This document shows positions 1 through 11,707 of a stretch of 64,000 nucleotides of DNA, piece after piece. Origin of the DNA: Symbiodinium natans (lineage: Eukaryota > Sar > Dinophyceae > Suessiales > Symbiodiniaceae); NCBI GenBank assembly GCA_905221605.1, contig CAJNDS010002367.1, positions 299,501-363,500 on the forward strand, in the 5' to 3' direction. Positions within the stretch are counted from its first letter, which is position 1; each line of letters begins with the position of its first letter. The notes beneath the pieces were generated by a model. It was not told where the DNA came from. It saw only the letters and a list, made by a program, of their open reading frames with translations, and made no database searches. Made by a program: the position numbers and the translations under genes.

Positions 1-28
1 CACACGCACGCGCACGCACGCACGCACC

Positions 29-63
<35 letters not shown>

Positions 64-87
64 GCACACACACACACACACACACAA
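1..87. repeat. CA/CG dinucleotide microsatellite
   Basis: The window opens in a long alternating purine-pyrimidine tract of CA with CG interruptions. It lies directly upstream of a splice acceptor (CAG near 103-108), so it is probably the 3' part of an intron. Confidence 0.9.
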
Positions 88-108
88 CACCTGTCGCTGT
101 TCCAGCAG

Positions 109-432
109 AGCTGTGGGTAGGGTTCATTGAATGGCTGTATTCAGGCATCAGAAAGATGACGAAGGAAGAGGCTGACAGAGTCTGCATCAGCAACAAGAAC
201 CGTAGTCACACGTGCCTTGGACTCCAAAAAGGAATCTCCTGAAATTATCCATGGTTGTGGTGCGTGCATTGGGAGGTCTCAGCAGTTCAGTTTCTGCAGG
301 AGGTGTTGCATGTTCTGTGGTCTTGGGCTCCTGAGAAACCACTACAGTGTTACAGGATCAAGCGTGTCCACGCGTGCGTGGCCCTCTGAGGAAGAAGTCT
401 TCCGGCGTTGGTGGCAAGAACATCGTTTTTGA
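109..432 (+). CDS. 3' end of an unrecognised gene (two exons)
   Basis: Two open segments join in matching phase. Exon 109-201 reads LWVGFIEWLYSGIRKM and continues acidic and basic, ending in SNKN. A GT donor follows at 202. Exon 356-432 starts after an ACAG acceptor, contains WPSEEEVFRRWW, and ends at a TGA. Both junctions are phase 1, so a 154-base GT-AG intron fits. No domain is recognised. The 5' part lies outside the window. The shortness of the exons limits confidence. Confidence 0.5.
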
Positions 433-848
433 GAACAAGCGTCAAGCTTACTTCAGATGCACGAGGGTCAGTTCTCACCGTCGCCACTGGGTGTGGGAGG
501 AAGGTATTATAATTCTTGTGAAGATCAGGGCGCTGGGATTGAAGTTGTGATAAGATGCAGACGGTGGCATCTGTCAGCGTCGAGGCAACGACTTCCCTTA
601 TTTGGGGGATTCCTGGGGATTCGATTAGACCTTATCTTCGGAGACCCCCATATACGGCGAGGGAGCGATGCTCGTTTGTTCCGAGGTGGTCAAAGCACAC
701 TACTGGTTCCATGCAGGGCGACTTGGCACAAGCTGACTTGTTGCATATCCCCACGCAACCTGAAATCCTGAACCCGAAAGCAGAAACCCTAAACCCTCTC
801 TGCAGCAGCAGGCTTCACGCTCAACCCTAAACCCTAAACCTTGCTGAG

Positions 849-971
849 GAAGCGCAGGCGGAACATTGGGAAAGCGGTGAGCAGCTTGGAGCTTGGCGGC
901 TCCTGGAGAGGGAGGAAGCCTGGAACTCCTGGCTTCGGACCCTTGAGTCATGCTGCCTCCGATCTTCCAAG
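849..971 (+). CDS. Possible coding exon, function unknown
   Basis: This is an open frame rich in Glu, Ala and Trp (it contains EEAWNSWLRTLE). It follows a telomere-like repeat ending in CTGAG and stops at an AAG|GT donor at 971/972. No family is recognised, and a long open frame also exists on the other strand here. Confidence 0.33.
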
Positions 972-3102
972 GTGATGCCGCCATGTGGCCCCATGCATCC
1001 CCAATGCATCCCCATAGTGTGCCATCCCACCATTCATGCTTTCTTCTGAAGCTCAAGTTCGAGAGATACAATGTGCAGGCGGCGTCACTGTTCTTCGTGT
1101 GGGGCCTGCGGATAGTGCCAACCTGTACTCTCATCGGGACCCGTCCTCGCCCAAAAAAAGTCAGCTCAGCGTCTCGAAGCTGTGTCGGGGCTGATGGCGT
1201 CGTATGCTCCCTCAAAGCCAACAACCAACAAAGGCCCATTGCATAAAGGCTATCGGATATCGATTGGGGACTTCACTGCAATTATATGTTCAGCCAGAAA
1301 ATGCGACATGTGGACTGCAGGGTCATGGAAGTTTGCGATGAGGGTTTGAGAGTTCTTCGGGGCAGGGTTTATGGCTTGTCCGGGCTTTCCGGCGGGAGGA
1401 GAGGAGCGTAGAATCTTACAACGCGTTCCGGGTGTTTTCGGCTTGCATTAGCTGCGGCATCCCTAAACCCAGAGTTCGCCGAGACTGGGAGAACATGAGC
1501 ATCCCTGCGGTTTGCAGGCAAGCGAATCTTTAAACCATCAACACCCTTTTCTTTTCCAGGGCGGTCGCCTCTCGTTTCGGAAAGTGAGCCTTGGCTAGCG
1601 AGGGCGACCGCCGACTGGGTAGAGGTTGCTCTAAAGCATGAAGGATTGCACATGACATGTCCAAAAGGGCAAAGCAGACTGAAGGTTAGCTGGGCTGCTA
1701 CAGCATCGTGCGAAATGCAGCCGCAAGACCATGCTTTTGGGCATTTAAAGGCAGCACATGAGGCTCGTGCTCTACCTGGACCATCATACACCGCTTGCCA
1801 TGGTCTGGCCTGTTGGTCACATGAACCATGCTTCTGGACCGCATGGAGTAGAAGCTCCAAAGAATCCTAAAGCAGGGCCGCCTACTGAAGTTAGCAGGGG
1901 CGGATAGACAGATCATCGGCGTACCAGGGCTTCAGAGTGTTTCGGGCTCCGCTCATCCGCTTCAATGCTTCCCGGCTCTCCAGTCATTATCTCAGATCTC
2001 AGTAAGCACCCGGTTCTGGCACCAAAAGTTGCCAGAACATCCTGAGTCATGGTCCATGTGAGTTCCAGGCCGGGCCCATACGGCTTCTTTGCTGCAGGGT
2101 TTCAGTACAGAAGTGTTTCAGACGTGTTTCGCAGAATCCGTATAACAAGATTCAGATTCACCTGTTTGCTTACGTTGCAGCAGAGTGTTCGAAGTTTTGG
2201 CACAGTTCTCGTGCTTTTCAAAACATCAGACTTCTGGATGTTGTGCAGCCTCGCCGCCATTGTCTGTGGCTGGGAGGGACCAGCCAGAGCTCGCAGGACA
2301 GCATCAGGGAAAAACCGCGAAGACTTTTTTCCACCATGAGTGAGTCATCCCTTCCCCCTAATATTAGCCCCCCCGCCCCCACACCCCCCCCCCCTACCCC
2401 CGAATGATATACATAATAGTAGCGGGTGGGGGGGGGCGTTTAATGCTAGGGCGACGATATTAGGTGGCATGGCGGCGCTCATGTCTAGAACATGGTTTAG
2501 TTTAGGGTTGAGGGTTTTATCGGGTAGCCTTTGCCCGAGAGTTGTTTCCAGGCATGAGGACCAACTCCTGGTACAAAAGGGTTTTATAGGGTTTATATGG
2601 TTTATAGTAATTATCCTGCCTCATTGTGCGTGCGTGCCCATCTCGGCTTTGCAGTCTAACCTTTTTTACCAGCCTGCGGATCCGGCGGTCGAGAGCTCGC
2701 GGGTCCTGCACCGCGGCTGAGAACAGCACTGATCTTTAATAGGGTTGAGGGTTTAGCGGCTTAGGAGTGTTCGGTTTAATTAGGGGGTATTTAAGGTGTG
2801 GCTACCAAATGAAGAGGCATGCAGACATGGTGTGACGACATGTGGTTTTTGCGATGGTCTGTCAGTGCTTGAAGGAGTTACCTTTGTGCGCATCGCCTTC
2901 CAAGGATTTGGCAGCAACGTGCGCCGGAGGTTCGGGCTCCGGCACGATTGGTAGGACCACCTTAACAAAGGTTTCATGACATCGGATGTAGCGGAGGGAG
3001 AGAGAGAGGGTGTGTGTGTGTGTGTCTGTTCGCACGCGAAGCACTTCTGGTTTCCCGGTTTTGTTCAACAGCAGCTGAAATTTCAACCTCGAGAACTCGA
3101 TG
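972..3102. other. No confident gene; repeat-rich spacer
   Basis: Only short open frames without family features are visible. The stretch holds poly-C/poly-G blocks around 2360-2440 and CT/GT microsatellite at 2998-3025. At 2352-2470 a C-rich segment with TAATATTAG resembles the TIR element found at 35788-35893. Confidence 0.4.
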
Positions 3103-3195
3103 GCCATGCCAGGGATGGGGGAGATTGACTCGCAGCTTGTCCCGGCAAAGAGGCGGCGCATCACAAAGGCGTGGACGGTGCTGCGGACTTGGGAG
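3103..3195 (+). CDS. Possible coding exon, function unknown
   Basis: The frame reads MAMPGMGEIDSQLVP followed by a basic KRRR segment and ITKAWTVL, and ends at GAG|GT (3195/3196). The following intron carries a degenerate telomere-like repeat. The minus strand is also open here, so the strand is not certain. Confidence 0.33.
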
Positions 3196-3444
3196 GTTCG
3201 TTGTTGGGAGGTTCCACTTCCGAAGACCCTAAACCAGAAACCTTAAAGTCTAAACCCTATTCGGACAGCGGCTTGAGACCTCACAGGGCCACTGGCTTGC
3301 TGTGCTACGGTGTTCAGACCCTCTGTTCTGTTTTCAAGGCCCTCAGCTTGCATGGCATATGTACATGTACCCGAAGAGCCTTAAAATACGGTATAGGGTA
3401 TACTTCTGGTTTAGTTTCGCCAAGAAGTCGTCAGACCAATACTG

Positions 3445-4069
3445 ATGGAACACGACAGGAGACATCTCGCTGAGTGCCTGTCTTATGACATTCCAGTCTT
3501 CGGGTGCTCACTGATAACTTTGGGCTTTTACACCCTGAGTTTGGACTGGGAAATCTTTCATTTGGAAACCCCCAATGTCATGTGGTTCAATTTTCGAGCA
3601 TGGTGTTTAGTCCGCATTACGGCGAGGTGGCCTCTGCCGCTCTTCGGTTTCAAAGAATTCCCGCTGCGCTTGACGTGCCCAGCTTGTGGGGAACCGGAGG
3701 CCTCCATTGGGCATCTACTGTGCCAGTGTGCAGGCACGTGTGAAGCCTTTGCATCCTTCCGCAATAAGGTTCCTGGCTGCCCGAGCAGGGCATTAAGTAT
3801 AGCCTTGTTGCGCACGTTGTTTGGCACACCAGAAACGTGGCTTGAAGCTCAGAACTACGTGGGCGCGTGCCTTCGACTGGCCTTTTTCTGATCTGCAGCT
3901 TTGTGCAAGCACCCGGTGGCCAGTGAAAGATCTGCGCCATGACGCTGCCTGCACATTTCGGTAGACAACAAGTGGGCGCGCCCCTTGCTGTGTGTCGAGA
4001 GTCAGCTGTTGTAGCCCTCTTCCTGGGTGCAGCTGTGCGGTCACACCTTACCTTACCTTACCTTACCTT
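3445..4069 (+). mobile_element. LINE-type retrotransposon 3' remnant
   Basis: The open frame ending at 3891 contains LTCPACGEPEASIGHLLCQC. That pattern, C-x2-C followed by H-x3-C, matches the zinc-ribbon-like tail (zf-RVT type) found after the reverse transcriptase of many LINE elements. About 155 bases downstream is a perfect (ACCTT)n tract at 4046-4069, the kind of simple-repeat tail many non-LTR elements end in. No catalytic reverse-transcriptase motif (YADD) is visible, so this is a 5'-truncated or decayed copy. A zinc protein of the host is the alternative. Confidence 0.5.
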
Positions 4070-4103
4070 CGGAATCCCACATACTGTAAGGTGCATTCCT
4101 TAG

Positions 4104-6345
4104 ATCTTCTCACATGAGCACAAAAGAGGCAGCTTTTCACGACCCGCCGCAGGAGCGGACCGAGCTAGAGGTGCTTTTGGCCGAGGAAGTCAGCCCGCCA
4201 GCGCTGCAGCTGCAAGAGACTTCGTTAGCCGCTATTAGCTATTAGCTTAAGAACTCCCCAAAGAACAAATATTCTGAGTTATACGGACAATATGGGGATT
4301 ATAACTTTTTTGGGGTTCGGTTCTGAAACAAAGAGTAGTTAGTGCTTGTCGATAAAGGCAGTTCAACATGGAATAGAGGAAGATGAGTCATTCATGTCAA
4401 GATATGGGAATGTTCGCAATTAGATTCCTGAAGGCTCCGCAAGGCTCTGGCGAAGCGTTTCAAGGGGATTTCGGATTTTTTTTTGCGAGGTCTCACCCTG
4501 CCGACACCCATAGGCTTAACATGAAGGCAAGATTTCCAGCATCTGGTGGCTGTTCCGAGGATTTCGGCGGTCGCCTGGCCAGCATGCTTTGGGACGTGCA
4601 GGTGCAGTGCTCATTTTATTCTGGCAGTCTCTGGCAAGCCAAGAGGGAACGAAACCGTTAAGAATTGACCAATTATGTACCTGTTTTATCATCTCGAGGT
4701 CCTCTTTGCGACTTATGCTCTAGTCTCAAAAAAGAGTCTTTAAAGAGGGGTATTTGGCTCCCTGGGTGTTTGCGCTTGCAACACATGCAACCATGCCAGT
4801 CTTAGCTTCAGCTTCGGATGCCCACTTCCAATATGGCGATGCGAGGAACTGCCGCTCTCAGACAACCTGAGGTTCAACACTCCTTTGCCGTAGAGTACAT
4901 CCACCTCTTCTTTGGGGTAGGTCCGGGCTGCACAGAGAGTTTGATATGTGTGCTGGTCATGTGTAGCCCGGTCCATGGAAGGGTCGCGGGGGGGGGAGGG
5001 GGGTCGGGTAGGAAAGATGCGCAAGCGTCGGATTTGTTCATCCGCTCACTTTGCAAGATTTGGAGGGTCCTAAACCCCAAACCCTAAACCCTAAACTAAG
5101 CCCGAAACCCTAAACCCTAAACCCGTTGGTGCGTTGAAGCAGGCCATGTTCCGCTGGAGAGACGGACTCGGCGCGTCGTGACGCCGGAGATGTGCGCTTC
5201 CGCTCTTCTACGATTTGCTTAAGAATCCCCCAAAACATAAAACATATTCTTCCTTATAAGGCAGTATAGATTAATATAGGGATTATCAAATAGTAGTCTT
5301 CAACCGCCGCGCGCAAACAGGGTTTTCATAAACCCCCAAAGTGGGTTCAGGGCTTTTGTAGAAGAAGAAGCAATGCAATGAGGGTTTTTTGTAAAACAAA
5401 GAGGGTTTGTTCAAAGATTGTTTTTTGTAAAGAGCTCCATCGTCATGGGTTTATTGAGTCTTCTCGCCTTGATTCCGCATACCCGCAAATACTTCTGCGG
5501 AGGGCCAATGCTTCGCCCATCCCTTACCGGGTACTCCAAAAGTCAGAACTCACTGTTTGAAGAAACGGTGTCAAGGTAAGCCCTAAACCCCAAACCCTTT
5601 CAGCAGCTACTGCTCGTATGCATCCCCCTATTCTTGGGTTTAGGGTTTAGGGTTCAGGGTTTAGGGTTTAGGGCTTAGGGTTTGAGAGGTACTCTCTGCT
5701 TCGCTGCTCACGCTCGATGCGGCGCAGCCTCATTGCAGCCGTCGAGGCCAGGGATGGCCAGGGCACCCTAAACCCTAAACCCTAAACCCTAAAGGGAGAT
5801 GAGCGCTAAATGCTTCAGGGCTTCACACCTTTTTTTGGGGGGGCAGAGGACTGAAGGTTGGGTTCTGAGTTAGAGGCTCTCAGCCTGCTGAATATGAGGC
5901 CCCTGCTTGCATTCTAAGCCTCACGCCACTAGGCAGGTCACTAGCTTGGTATTCGAGAAGAGCACTTCCAGAACATCCATGTCGAACACCGACGTTTCTG
6001 ACCAATTCGGGCTCTCATCCACCCGTCAGCTCCACCCACTTAGAATCCCTAAACTTATAAACTTTATAAACCTTAAACCCTGAACCCTATGGATTGAAGG
6101 CGCGGCGGTTGACCCTAGAGCCCGATGCCAGCGATGATGAGACGAGTTTGGTGGAGCCTTGGCCGAATCAAACAGCCAACTGTGTTTAGGGTTTAGGGTT
6201 TAGGGGTTTAGGGTGAATGAGGCTACGCAGATTACTGCGACAGGCGCACCTCACATCACATCTTTGCAGACGTGCTTGGAAGCTAAGGACGAGCTTTGCA
6301 ACGCTTTGAGGCCTGATCACCTGGCAGCCTACCAAAGATGTAGTC
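4104..6345 (+). CDS. Multi-exon gene of unknown function (tentative)
   Basis: Five short open segments on one strand look like exons of one gene. 4104-4235 contains ATG at 4114 and the acidic ELEVLLAEEVSPP. 5131-5218 contains LERRTRRVVTPEM. 5693-5763 contains SMRRSLIAAVEARDG. 6092-6184 contains RLTLEPDASDDETSL. 6271-6341 contains EAKDELCNALRPDHL. The first two are each followed at once by a CTTAAGAA element, and the fourth ends in TGT|GTTTAGGG, so telomere-like repeat provides the donor. No domain is recognised, and phases between exons are not all resolved. Confidence 0.38.
4246..4326. mobile_element. CTTAAGAA-type small element, copy 1
   Basis: An AT-rich insert begins CTTAAGAACTCCCCAAAG and ends TTTTTTGGGGTTCGGTTC, so its ends are imperfect inverted repeats. 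Related copies begin at 5217 and 24592. Each directly follows an open segment or sits inside an intron, and the GCTT start could serve as a GC donor. Confidence 0.5.
5217..5305. mobile_element. CTTAAGAA-type small element, copy 2
   Basis: It starts GCTTAAGAATCCCCC and shares the internal TTCTTCCTTATAAGGC and ATATAGGGATTAT blocks with the copies at 4246 and 24592. The right end is not clear. Confidence 0.45.
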
Positions 6346-7139
6346 TTTTCAGCTTGTTTCGTGGCGCGGCCGCAACTTTCAGCACGGGAAAGTGCTTTCA
6401 GCATCAGGTGACATCTTCCCTGCAGTGTATGGCAAGGTATGTCTCTGGGATAATCAAGAGCAGCAATGGCCAAAGCGCAATGTGCTTACTGGTTGCCCAC
6501 AGTGATAGGCAGAAACGTCAAGAGAAATGGGGCAGAGCTTGCTAGTCGAAAATAGTAGTGCCTAAACCAAAAACGGAACCTTCAAATCAAATACCCCCTC
6601 TTGATTCGGAAGCCCCCATATGGTCTGATGGCAGGTACAAGTACCCTGCAAGCTGGGCGTCGGTAGCTGGCCGACAGCCGCCACCCACTGACAAGCCAGC
6701 GTGCGAGCCTGTGGTACTGGCATGGTACTGAAAGTTTCTGTGGGTATAAACAAAGCTGTGTGTCTTGAGGTCAGATAGTTGGCGTCGTCGCAGATCAGGC
6801 TGTAGTCTGTAAGTACTACAGCTGGACCTGTGCGAGATGGTTGTGGGGATTTGTTTTTTCTGTTTGTCGGGTGGTGCTCTGGTTGTGCCGCCACGCCGCT
6901 GTCATACGCAGCGCCGCAGCAGCAACTTGCATCAACCGCGTCAACCGCGCGTGGAAGACCTGTACCGTGCTGTACTGCAGAAACCAGAATTAGCCTGTCA
7001 CTTGTGGCACTGCACTGCTTACCCAAATGAGGCCGATCACGCTCTGAGTCCGTTGTGCAGTGAGCGCAATCTGCGCGCATTGATCGCAATGCATCCCCAT
7101 GCAAGGCGTTCTCCAGGTTCCTCATACTACAGTACTCCA

Positions 7140-7141
<2 letters not shown>

Positions 7142-7170
<29 letters not shown>
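7142..7170. repeat. GT dinucleotide microsatellite
   Basis: A near-perfect run of GT dinucleotides lies in a non-coding stretch. Confidence 0.9.
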
Positions 7171-7173
<3 letters not shown>

Positions 7174-7425
7174 GGCATGGCCAACAAAAGTTGCTGGAAG
7201 ATGTTGCTAGAAGCGTTAGTGGTACGATTAGTCGCTCTGCAACTCTTTTGCATGAAGAATTCATATAAGAAACGTTTGACTTCGGCTTTGCATGAAAGCC
7301 CTGCATGCTCACGCATGTGCAGTCGTGCTTCCGCGCAATCTGCGATGGACAATGATACGCTTATGCATGGGGGGGCGCTCATCTTCCGATTCGTCCGTGC
7401 ATGCCAATGCTGCTAGATCATGCAG

Positions 7426-8104
7426 AAGACTGGAGCAATTCATGCAATGCAAGGGTCGTCACAGGTCATACGAAAGGGTGTTGGGGACTTGGTCTGTGAT
7501 CGCACCATATTTCTCCGATGACACGAGCCAGATTGAGGAACATTGGGATTTCTTCCAGAAAATTGGAATCAACAGACATCGAGTTAGCCAGTAAGTGTTG
7601 ACGACCCCTGAACCCCATCGCAGCTGCCAGTCAAGGCCCTACGTGTAGGGGACGAGCTTGGGATCTTCCGTCCTACACCTTTTTGCAGCACCTGTTGCGC
7701 AAATATGGCAAAGCATGGCAAAGCGCAATGTTCCGAATTACTGTTTCTTGGAGCACACAGGAAACAGGCAACCTATCATCCATAGGAGGAGCGGTGCTGC
7801 AGAAAGGTGTGGGTTTGATGCTCGTAAGCGTTGCGCAGCTGTTCCTCGGGCAGGCAGGAGGAACTTCCTTGGACTTGCTCAAGCTAGAGCAATATAGGGT
7901 GAGAGACGCGGACTAAGTCGATGGCTCAGGCGAATAGTCCAGTTGATTCCTGCCACATGCAGTTCTACAAAGCCTCAAGGTTGTGCTCACAAGCTTTGGT
8001 CAAGTTGGGCCCGTCCTGGAGTTCTTTCGCCTGGCGGGCTGTACAAAGTTCCATGCGGCAAAGATGCAGATGGGAGAAAGAATCACCCGTCCGCACCCCT
8101 GAGC
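7426..8104 (+). CDS. Three-exon gene of unknown function
   Basis: Exon 7426-7590 contains SYERVLGTWSVIAPYF and DDTSQIEEHWDFF and ends at a strong donor (CA|GTAAGT). Exon 7687-7905 contains HLLRKYGKAWQSAMF and a hydrophobic stretch around LMLVSVAQLFLG. Exon about 7970-8104 contains VVLTSFGQVGPVLEFF and ends at TGA. The first junction carries CAG on both sides, so the exact cut is ambiguous. No domain is recognised. Amphipathic helices are likely. Confidence reflects three consecutive protein-like exons without homology. Confidence 0.45.
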
Positions 8105-8457
8105 CCTGAGCAGCCACTCAGCTGCTCTGAAATTCTAGACCTAAGCCTTCCAGCATGACACTTGCCCACCAGAAAGTGTAAGAAGCAGTCCGGATCTCCC
8201 CTTGACCACCCCCCAACCCCTCTACTTGAGCCTTTCCGGCGAGAGGCTGTCATTACTCGGTCCCGGGATTGCAGGCCGTGTGGCGTTGCTGCAGAAACCC
8301 GGGACTATGGTTCCTACTAACCTTCTTTCCACTCGTAGAGGGGGAAGTGCATACTACTTGTACGTGTGCGTGACTGTACTCTGCTGGGACCCTCACCTGT
8401 TGACTATCAGAGCCCTAATAACCCTAAAACCTTAAACCCTAAACCCTAAACCCGAAG

Positions 8458-8621
8458 CTGATATTGAAGTTGTGGAGATGGTTGAAAGCCTTGGACAGAC
8501 ATTGGGGGGCCCAGCCATGAAGGAGTCTACGGAAGATGACGTGACCCTTTTCAAGTACATTGCGTGCAGCCGTATACTACTGGAAGACAACGGTGGCGCA
8601 ATTCGATGCAATTCAAGTCAG
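8458..8621 (+). CDS. Coding exon of an unrecognised gene
   Basis: It follows a CCCTAAA array ending in GAAG and reads EVVEMVESLGQTLGG, then ESTEDDVTLFKYIAC, before a CAG|GTATAC donor. Downstream, 8686-8864 is open and ends in a Cys-rich C-terminus (CGKCG...CFAC). This could be the last exon, but another frame is also open there. Confidence 0.45.
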
Positions 8622-8864
8622 GTATACACCATATAGGACCACCTGAGCCCTTAGGCATTATAAGCTACAGACAAACTACTGGACGATACCACGTGTTGTT
8701 GCGTTGCCCACCTGTGTCATTGCCTGACCATGCTGGCTACCACGGGTTGTGGCAAATGTGGCGACAAAGAAAGGAGTCGAGCACTGCAAAGCTGCTTTGC
8801 GTGCAGGTCTTTGAGCCACCGACAGACTCATGAACGATCTTTCGTTGAGTTGTGTGCGCTCTGA

Positions 8865-10395
8865 AGCAAGACTAGAGAGTGAGGAGACATGGGCAGCGTT
8901 GTGATGGTCGGACAGCGATGTTGGCTGCACACACCGCGAAACCAGCGCTGGAGCACCCAGCTACCGAATCGTATGGGTATTGAACATGTTCTGCCTGCAT
9001 TGAATCCAAGAGTCCCTACGGGACGAACAGAGACATCGCTTCCGTGCTTGCTTGGTGCAATCTGGGCAAGCTTTGGCAGGAGAAGTGCATGCATCGAGTC
9101 TCATCCATGCAGTGGGTCTGGCACTTGATACCCTCAAATAAGTGACGCAAACTCAGCACTGGCTCTCACACACTCAGCCGATATTAATTACTACAGTAAG
9201 TAATGGTTTCATCTAGGCCCTCGGCGTATCTCACTGTTCCAGCCACATCGCAATGGCGATCTCAGACACAGCCGCGTGGGCCCCGGATTAAAAGTGCAAA
9301 ACGTGAATGCGTAGCGGATAGGCAGGGTGCAGCGGTGGTCGTTTTTGCAGATCGCAGCGGCTGCGCCTTATGAAGAAGATTCCTGAGTACTACAAGCATC
9401 TGCAAAAAGAAAACGGCTTGCCTTCCCTGCGGCCCGGATTCTAGCATTCTAGCTGTCACTGACAAGCAACTGGTGTTCCGCAGAAATGCTGAAATCATGT
9501 GGCTCAACCGCAAAAAGCAGAATCCTGGCTCGATCGCCACCATTTGCTGCGCGCAGGTTCTTCGCAGAGCCGGAATCGTTTAGGATCATGTCCTGGGCTT
9601 GCTAGGGCCTCTACAGAGGCTTCCGAAAATCGGGGCACCCTTTTCCTTTTCGGAGGTTCCTTTTTTTAGGGGGATTCTTTTCTAGTTGGGGTGTAAAAGG
9701 GGTACCCCTATTTTGGGAGCTACCCGTACACCTCCTTCATGAAACCCGAAAGCCAAAGGCAGCATTATCAGACTATGAACTCAAGTCGTGTCGCCAAAGC
9801 GCGTGCTGGAACGAAAAGCCCAACTGCTGCAAAACCAGGTGCCATTAGGGAACGCATGCGGCATAAGAAATGTCTAGGTCCACAACTCCGATGAACCCTC
9901 TGCAAGCGGTCTTTTGCACGATTGCGAGGGTTTATATTGAGTTAAAGACAAACACCACAGTCAACAATAAGTCGCATGGGGGGGGGGGGGGGGGGCAACA
10001 GGCACAGAGGCAACAAATCGTGCCCTAGCAGCACAAGCGTACCGCCTCAGCCAAGCAAATTGTGTCACTATTCGTGTTGAAGGAACACCCAACCCGGTAT
10101 TCGCTTTGAAATGCTCGTGAAAGCCGCAGTTCAATTGAAGAGGAAAATTGCGAAGTCGTGGCTACGCATCTTTAACCGTCTCAATAAGTTGAGACTTCTG
10201 CTGTCAATACTGATGACTTGGTTTTGGGACGTCACAAGACCAAGCGCGAGCTTCTCCACGCCTTCCATTCAATGAGAACCTTCTGCAATGCTGTGGTAAC
10301 GATACAACTACAGTATTTTGGGAAAATTATTCCTTGACAGGCTTTGCTTTGTGGGGGGCCCGAGAATCTCCCGAGCATGCCCCCCCTAAACCCTA
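8865..10395. other. Ambiguous stretch with overlapping short open frames
   Basis: Short plus-strand frames are visible at 9290-9370, 9368-9455, 9440-9592 and 10112-10276 (the last starts MLVKAAVQLKRKI), but two frames compete at each. A degenerate copy of the GGGTTTCCGAAA element family lies at about 9618-9725, and a G18 run at 9977-9994. No gene is called. Confidence 0.3.
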
Positions 10396-10402
10396 AACCC
10401 TG

Positions 10403-10517
10403 AACATATCCGGTTCCCTCTTGAGGAAGTTGCTTGCCTGGCTCCGGCGGTTCGATACGCAGGCCAGGGAGGGGTTCAGCTGTGCAAATCGAAGCCCTGA
10501 AGTGGCAAGCGGGGTCT
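10403..10517 (+). CDS. Coding exon, function unknown
   Basis: It follows a CCCTAAA tract and reads ISGSLLRKLLAWLRRFD followed by a Ser-rich end before a GT donor at about 10518. The next bases begin a GGGTTTCCGAAA-type element, so an element again starts right after an exon. Confidence 0.4.
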
Positions 10518-10999
10518 CAAAACCCCACATGGGGGTTTCCGAAAATTGGGGTGCCTTGTTGGGGTCCCTGTTATAAGGTACTCTTTGGGGGGGTACCCCA
10601 AACCCTAAACCCTTAACCTTAGAAATAAACCCTAGAGGCCCCCATATTGGGCCCCCCCCCTTTTTTTCGCACACTCTCCAGAGAGCCTGGGGCCGCGTTC
10701 TTCCTCCCCTTCGGCCGCTTCTGCCTGGGTTTAGGCGTTAAGGGTTTTCTATTTTGGGCAAAGGGGGACCTCTTTTTTGGGAAATACCCACATCTCTATT
10801 CTCTTCCCAGAGTCCGAACTTAGCACCCTCTCGTGTCTGGTGGTGACTGCCAGGCTGGGCCGCCGTCTCCCTCATTGCAGCAGACTCAGACTCAAGTGTC
10901 GTCTCTGTGTGCTGCGCAAGCCCGAAACCCGACCTCTGAAACCCAGTTAGGGACGCAATGGTTGCACTTTCTTAGTTTCTTTGGTTTTGTTTGGACGGT

Positions 11000-11635
11000 A
11001 TGGCGTTCATAGTTCAGGCAATCGATGTTCGTGGCCAGGGGCGGTTGAGTGCAACCGAACTCTTGGCAAGCTTGACGAAGGTTTTGCTGCTGGCTTTTGC
11101 CATCCTCCAGGTAGATGCCAGCGCCCAAGTTGATTGGCTTCCAGAGAGTTCAGAAGCTGTTTTCGCCAGGAGCAGTGGGTGCAGAATGGAGACGTGCGTT
11201 TTATTCTGTGAAGGCTGTGAAGGTACGTAGGATGCGTCAGGAATTCACCGTCTGTCAACCTGCTGTGACCAGAATGGGTGCATGACATGCTTTCTGACGC
11301 TGCCTAGGACATCATGAGCCTGTTTTGGCTCGGTTCCGTTGTCAACGTGGCAAGCAACTCAGCCCGGGATGCTCTTGCACCACCCTAAACCCTAAACCCT
11401 AAACCCTAAACCCTAAACCCTAAACCCTAAACTGAAGGGGAGTGTAAGAGAAAAAGCAGAAAATAATTTCAGGACCCGTGTTCCGTGCCTCGAGCCCTGC
11501 CTAGAGCTCCCATGGCAGGCCCTGTCTGTCACGAAGATGGGGCTTGCGCAAGTCACCGTGCATCACAAGGCCGAACGCGTGTGTAGCACACACAGGGTCT
11601 TCATGTGGGGAACGGCTAAGCACGACATGTCTTAG
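11000..11635 (+). CDS. EF-hand exon with downstream exons (tentative gene)
   Basis: Exon 11000-11080 contains DVRGQGRLSATE. This fits the 12-residue calcium loop D-x-x-G-x-G-x-L-x-x-x-E, although the usual Asp/Asn at position 3 is Arg. Helical LLASLTK follows, then an AAG|GT donor. Later open segments on the same strand are about 11100-11220, 11309-11380 (MSLFWLGSVVNVASN) and 11473-11635 (WQALSVTKMGLAQVTV, ending in TAG). In dinoflagellates such EF-hands often sit at the C-terminus of ion channels or kinases, but nothing here proves that. Joining of the exons is inference. Confidence 0.42.
11383..11431. repeat. Telomere-like array (CCCTAAA)7
   Basis: Seven tandem CCCTAAA units lie between the probable exons 11309-11380 and 11473-11635, so the array is probably intronic. 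Confidence 0.9.
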
Positions 11636-11707
11636 GAACTTACCAGGAGTCTCTCCCTAAACCCTAAACCCTTAACCCCAAACCCTCTGATCCTTTCTTG
11701 AAAGGCC

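Noticed and set aside
11316-11333. Possible spliced-leader relic (GCCTGTTTTGGCTC)
   Set aside because: It shares only the TTTTGGCTC core with the dinoflagellate spliced leader and is better explained as part of an open exon; a match this short is expected by chance.
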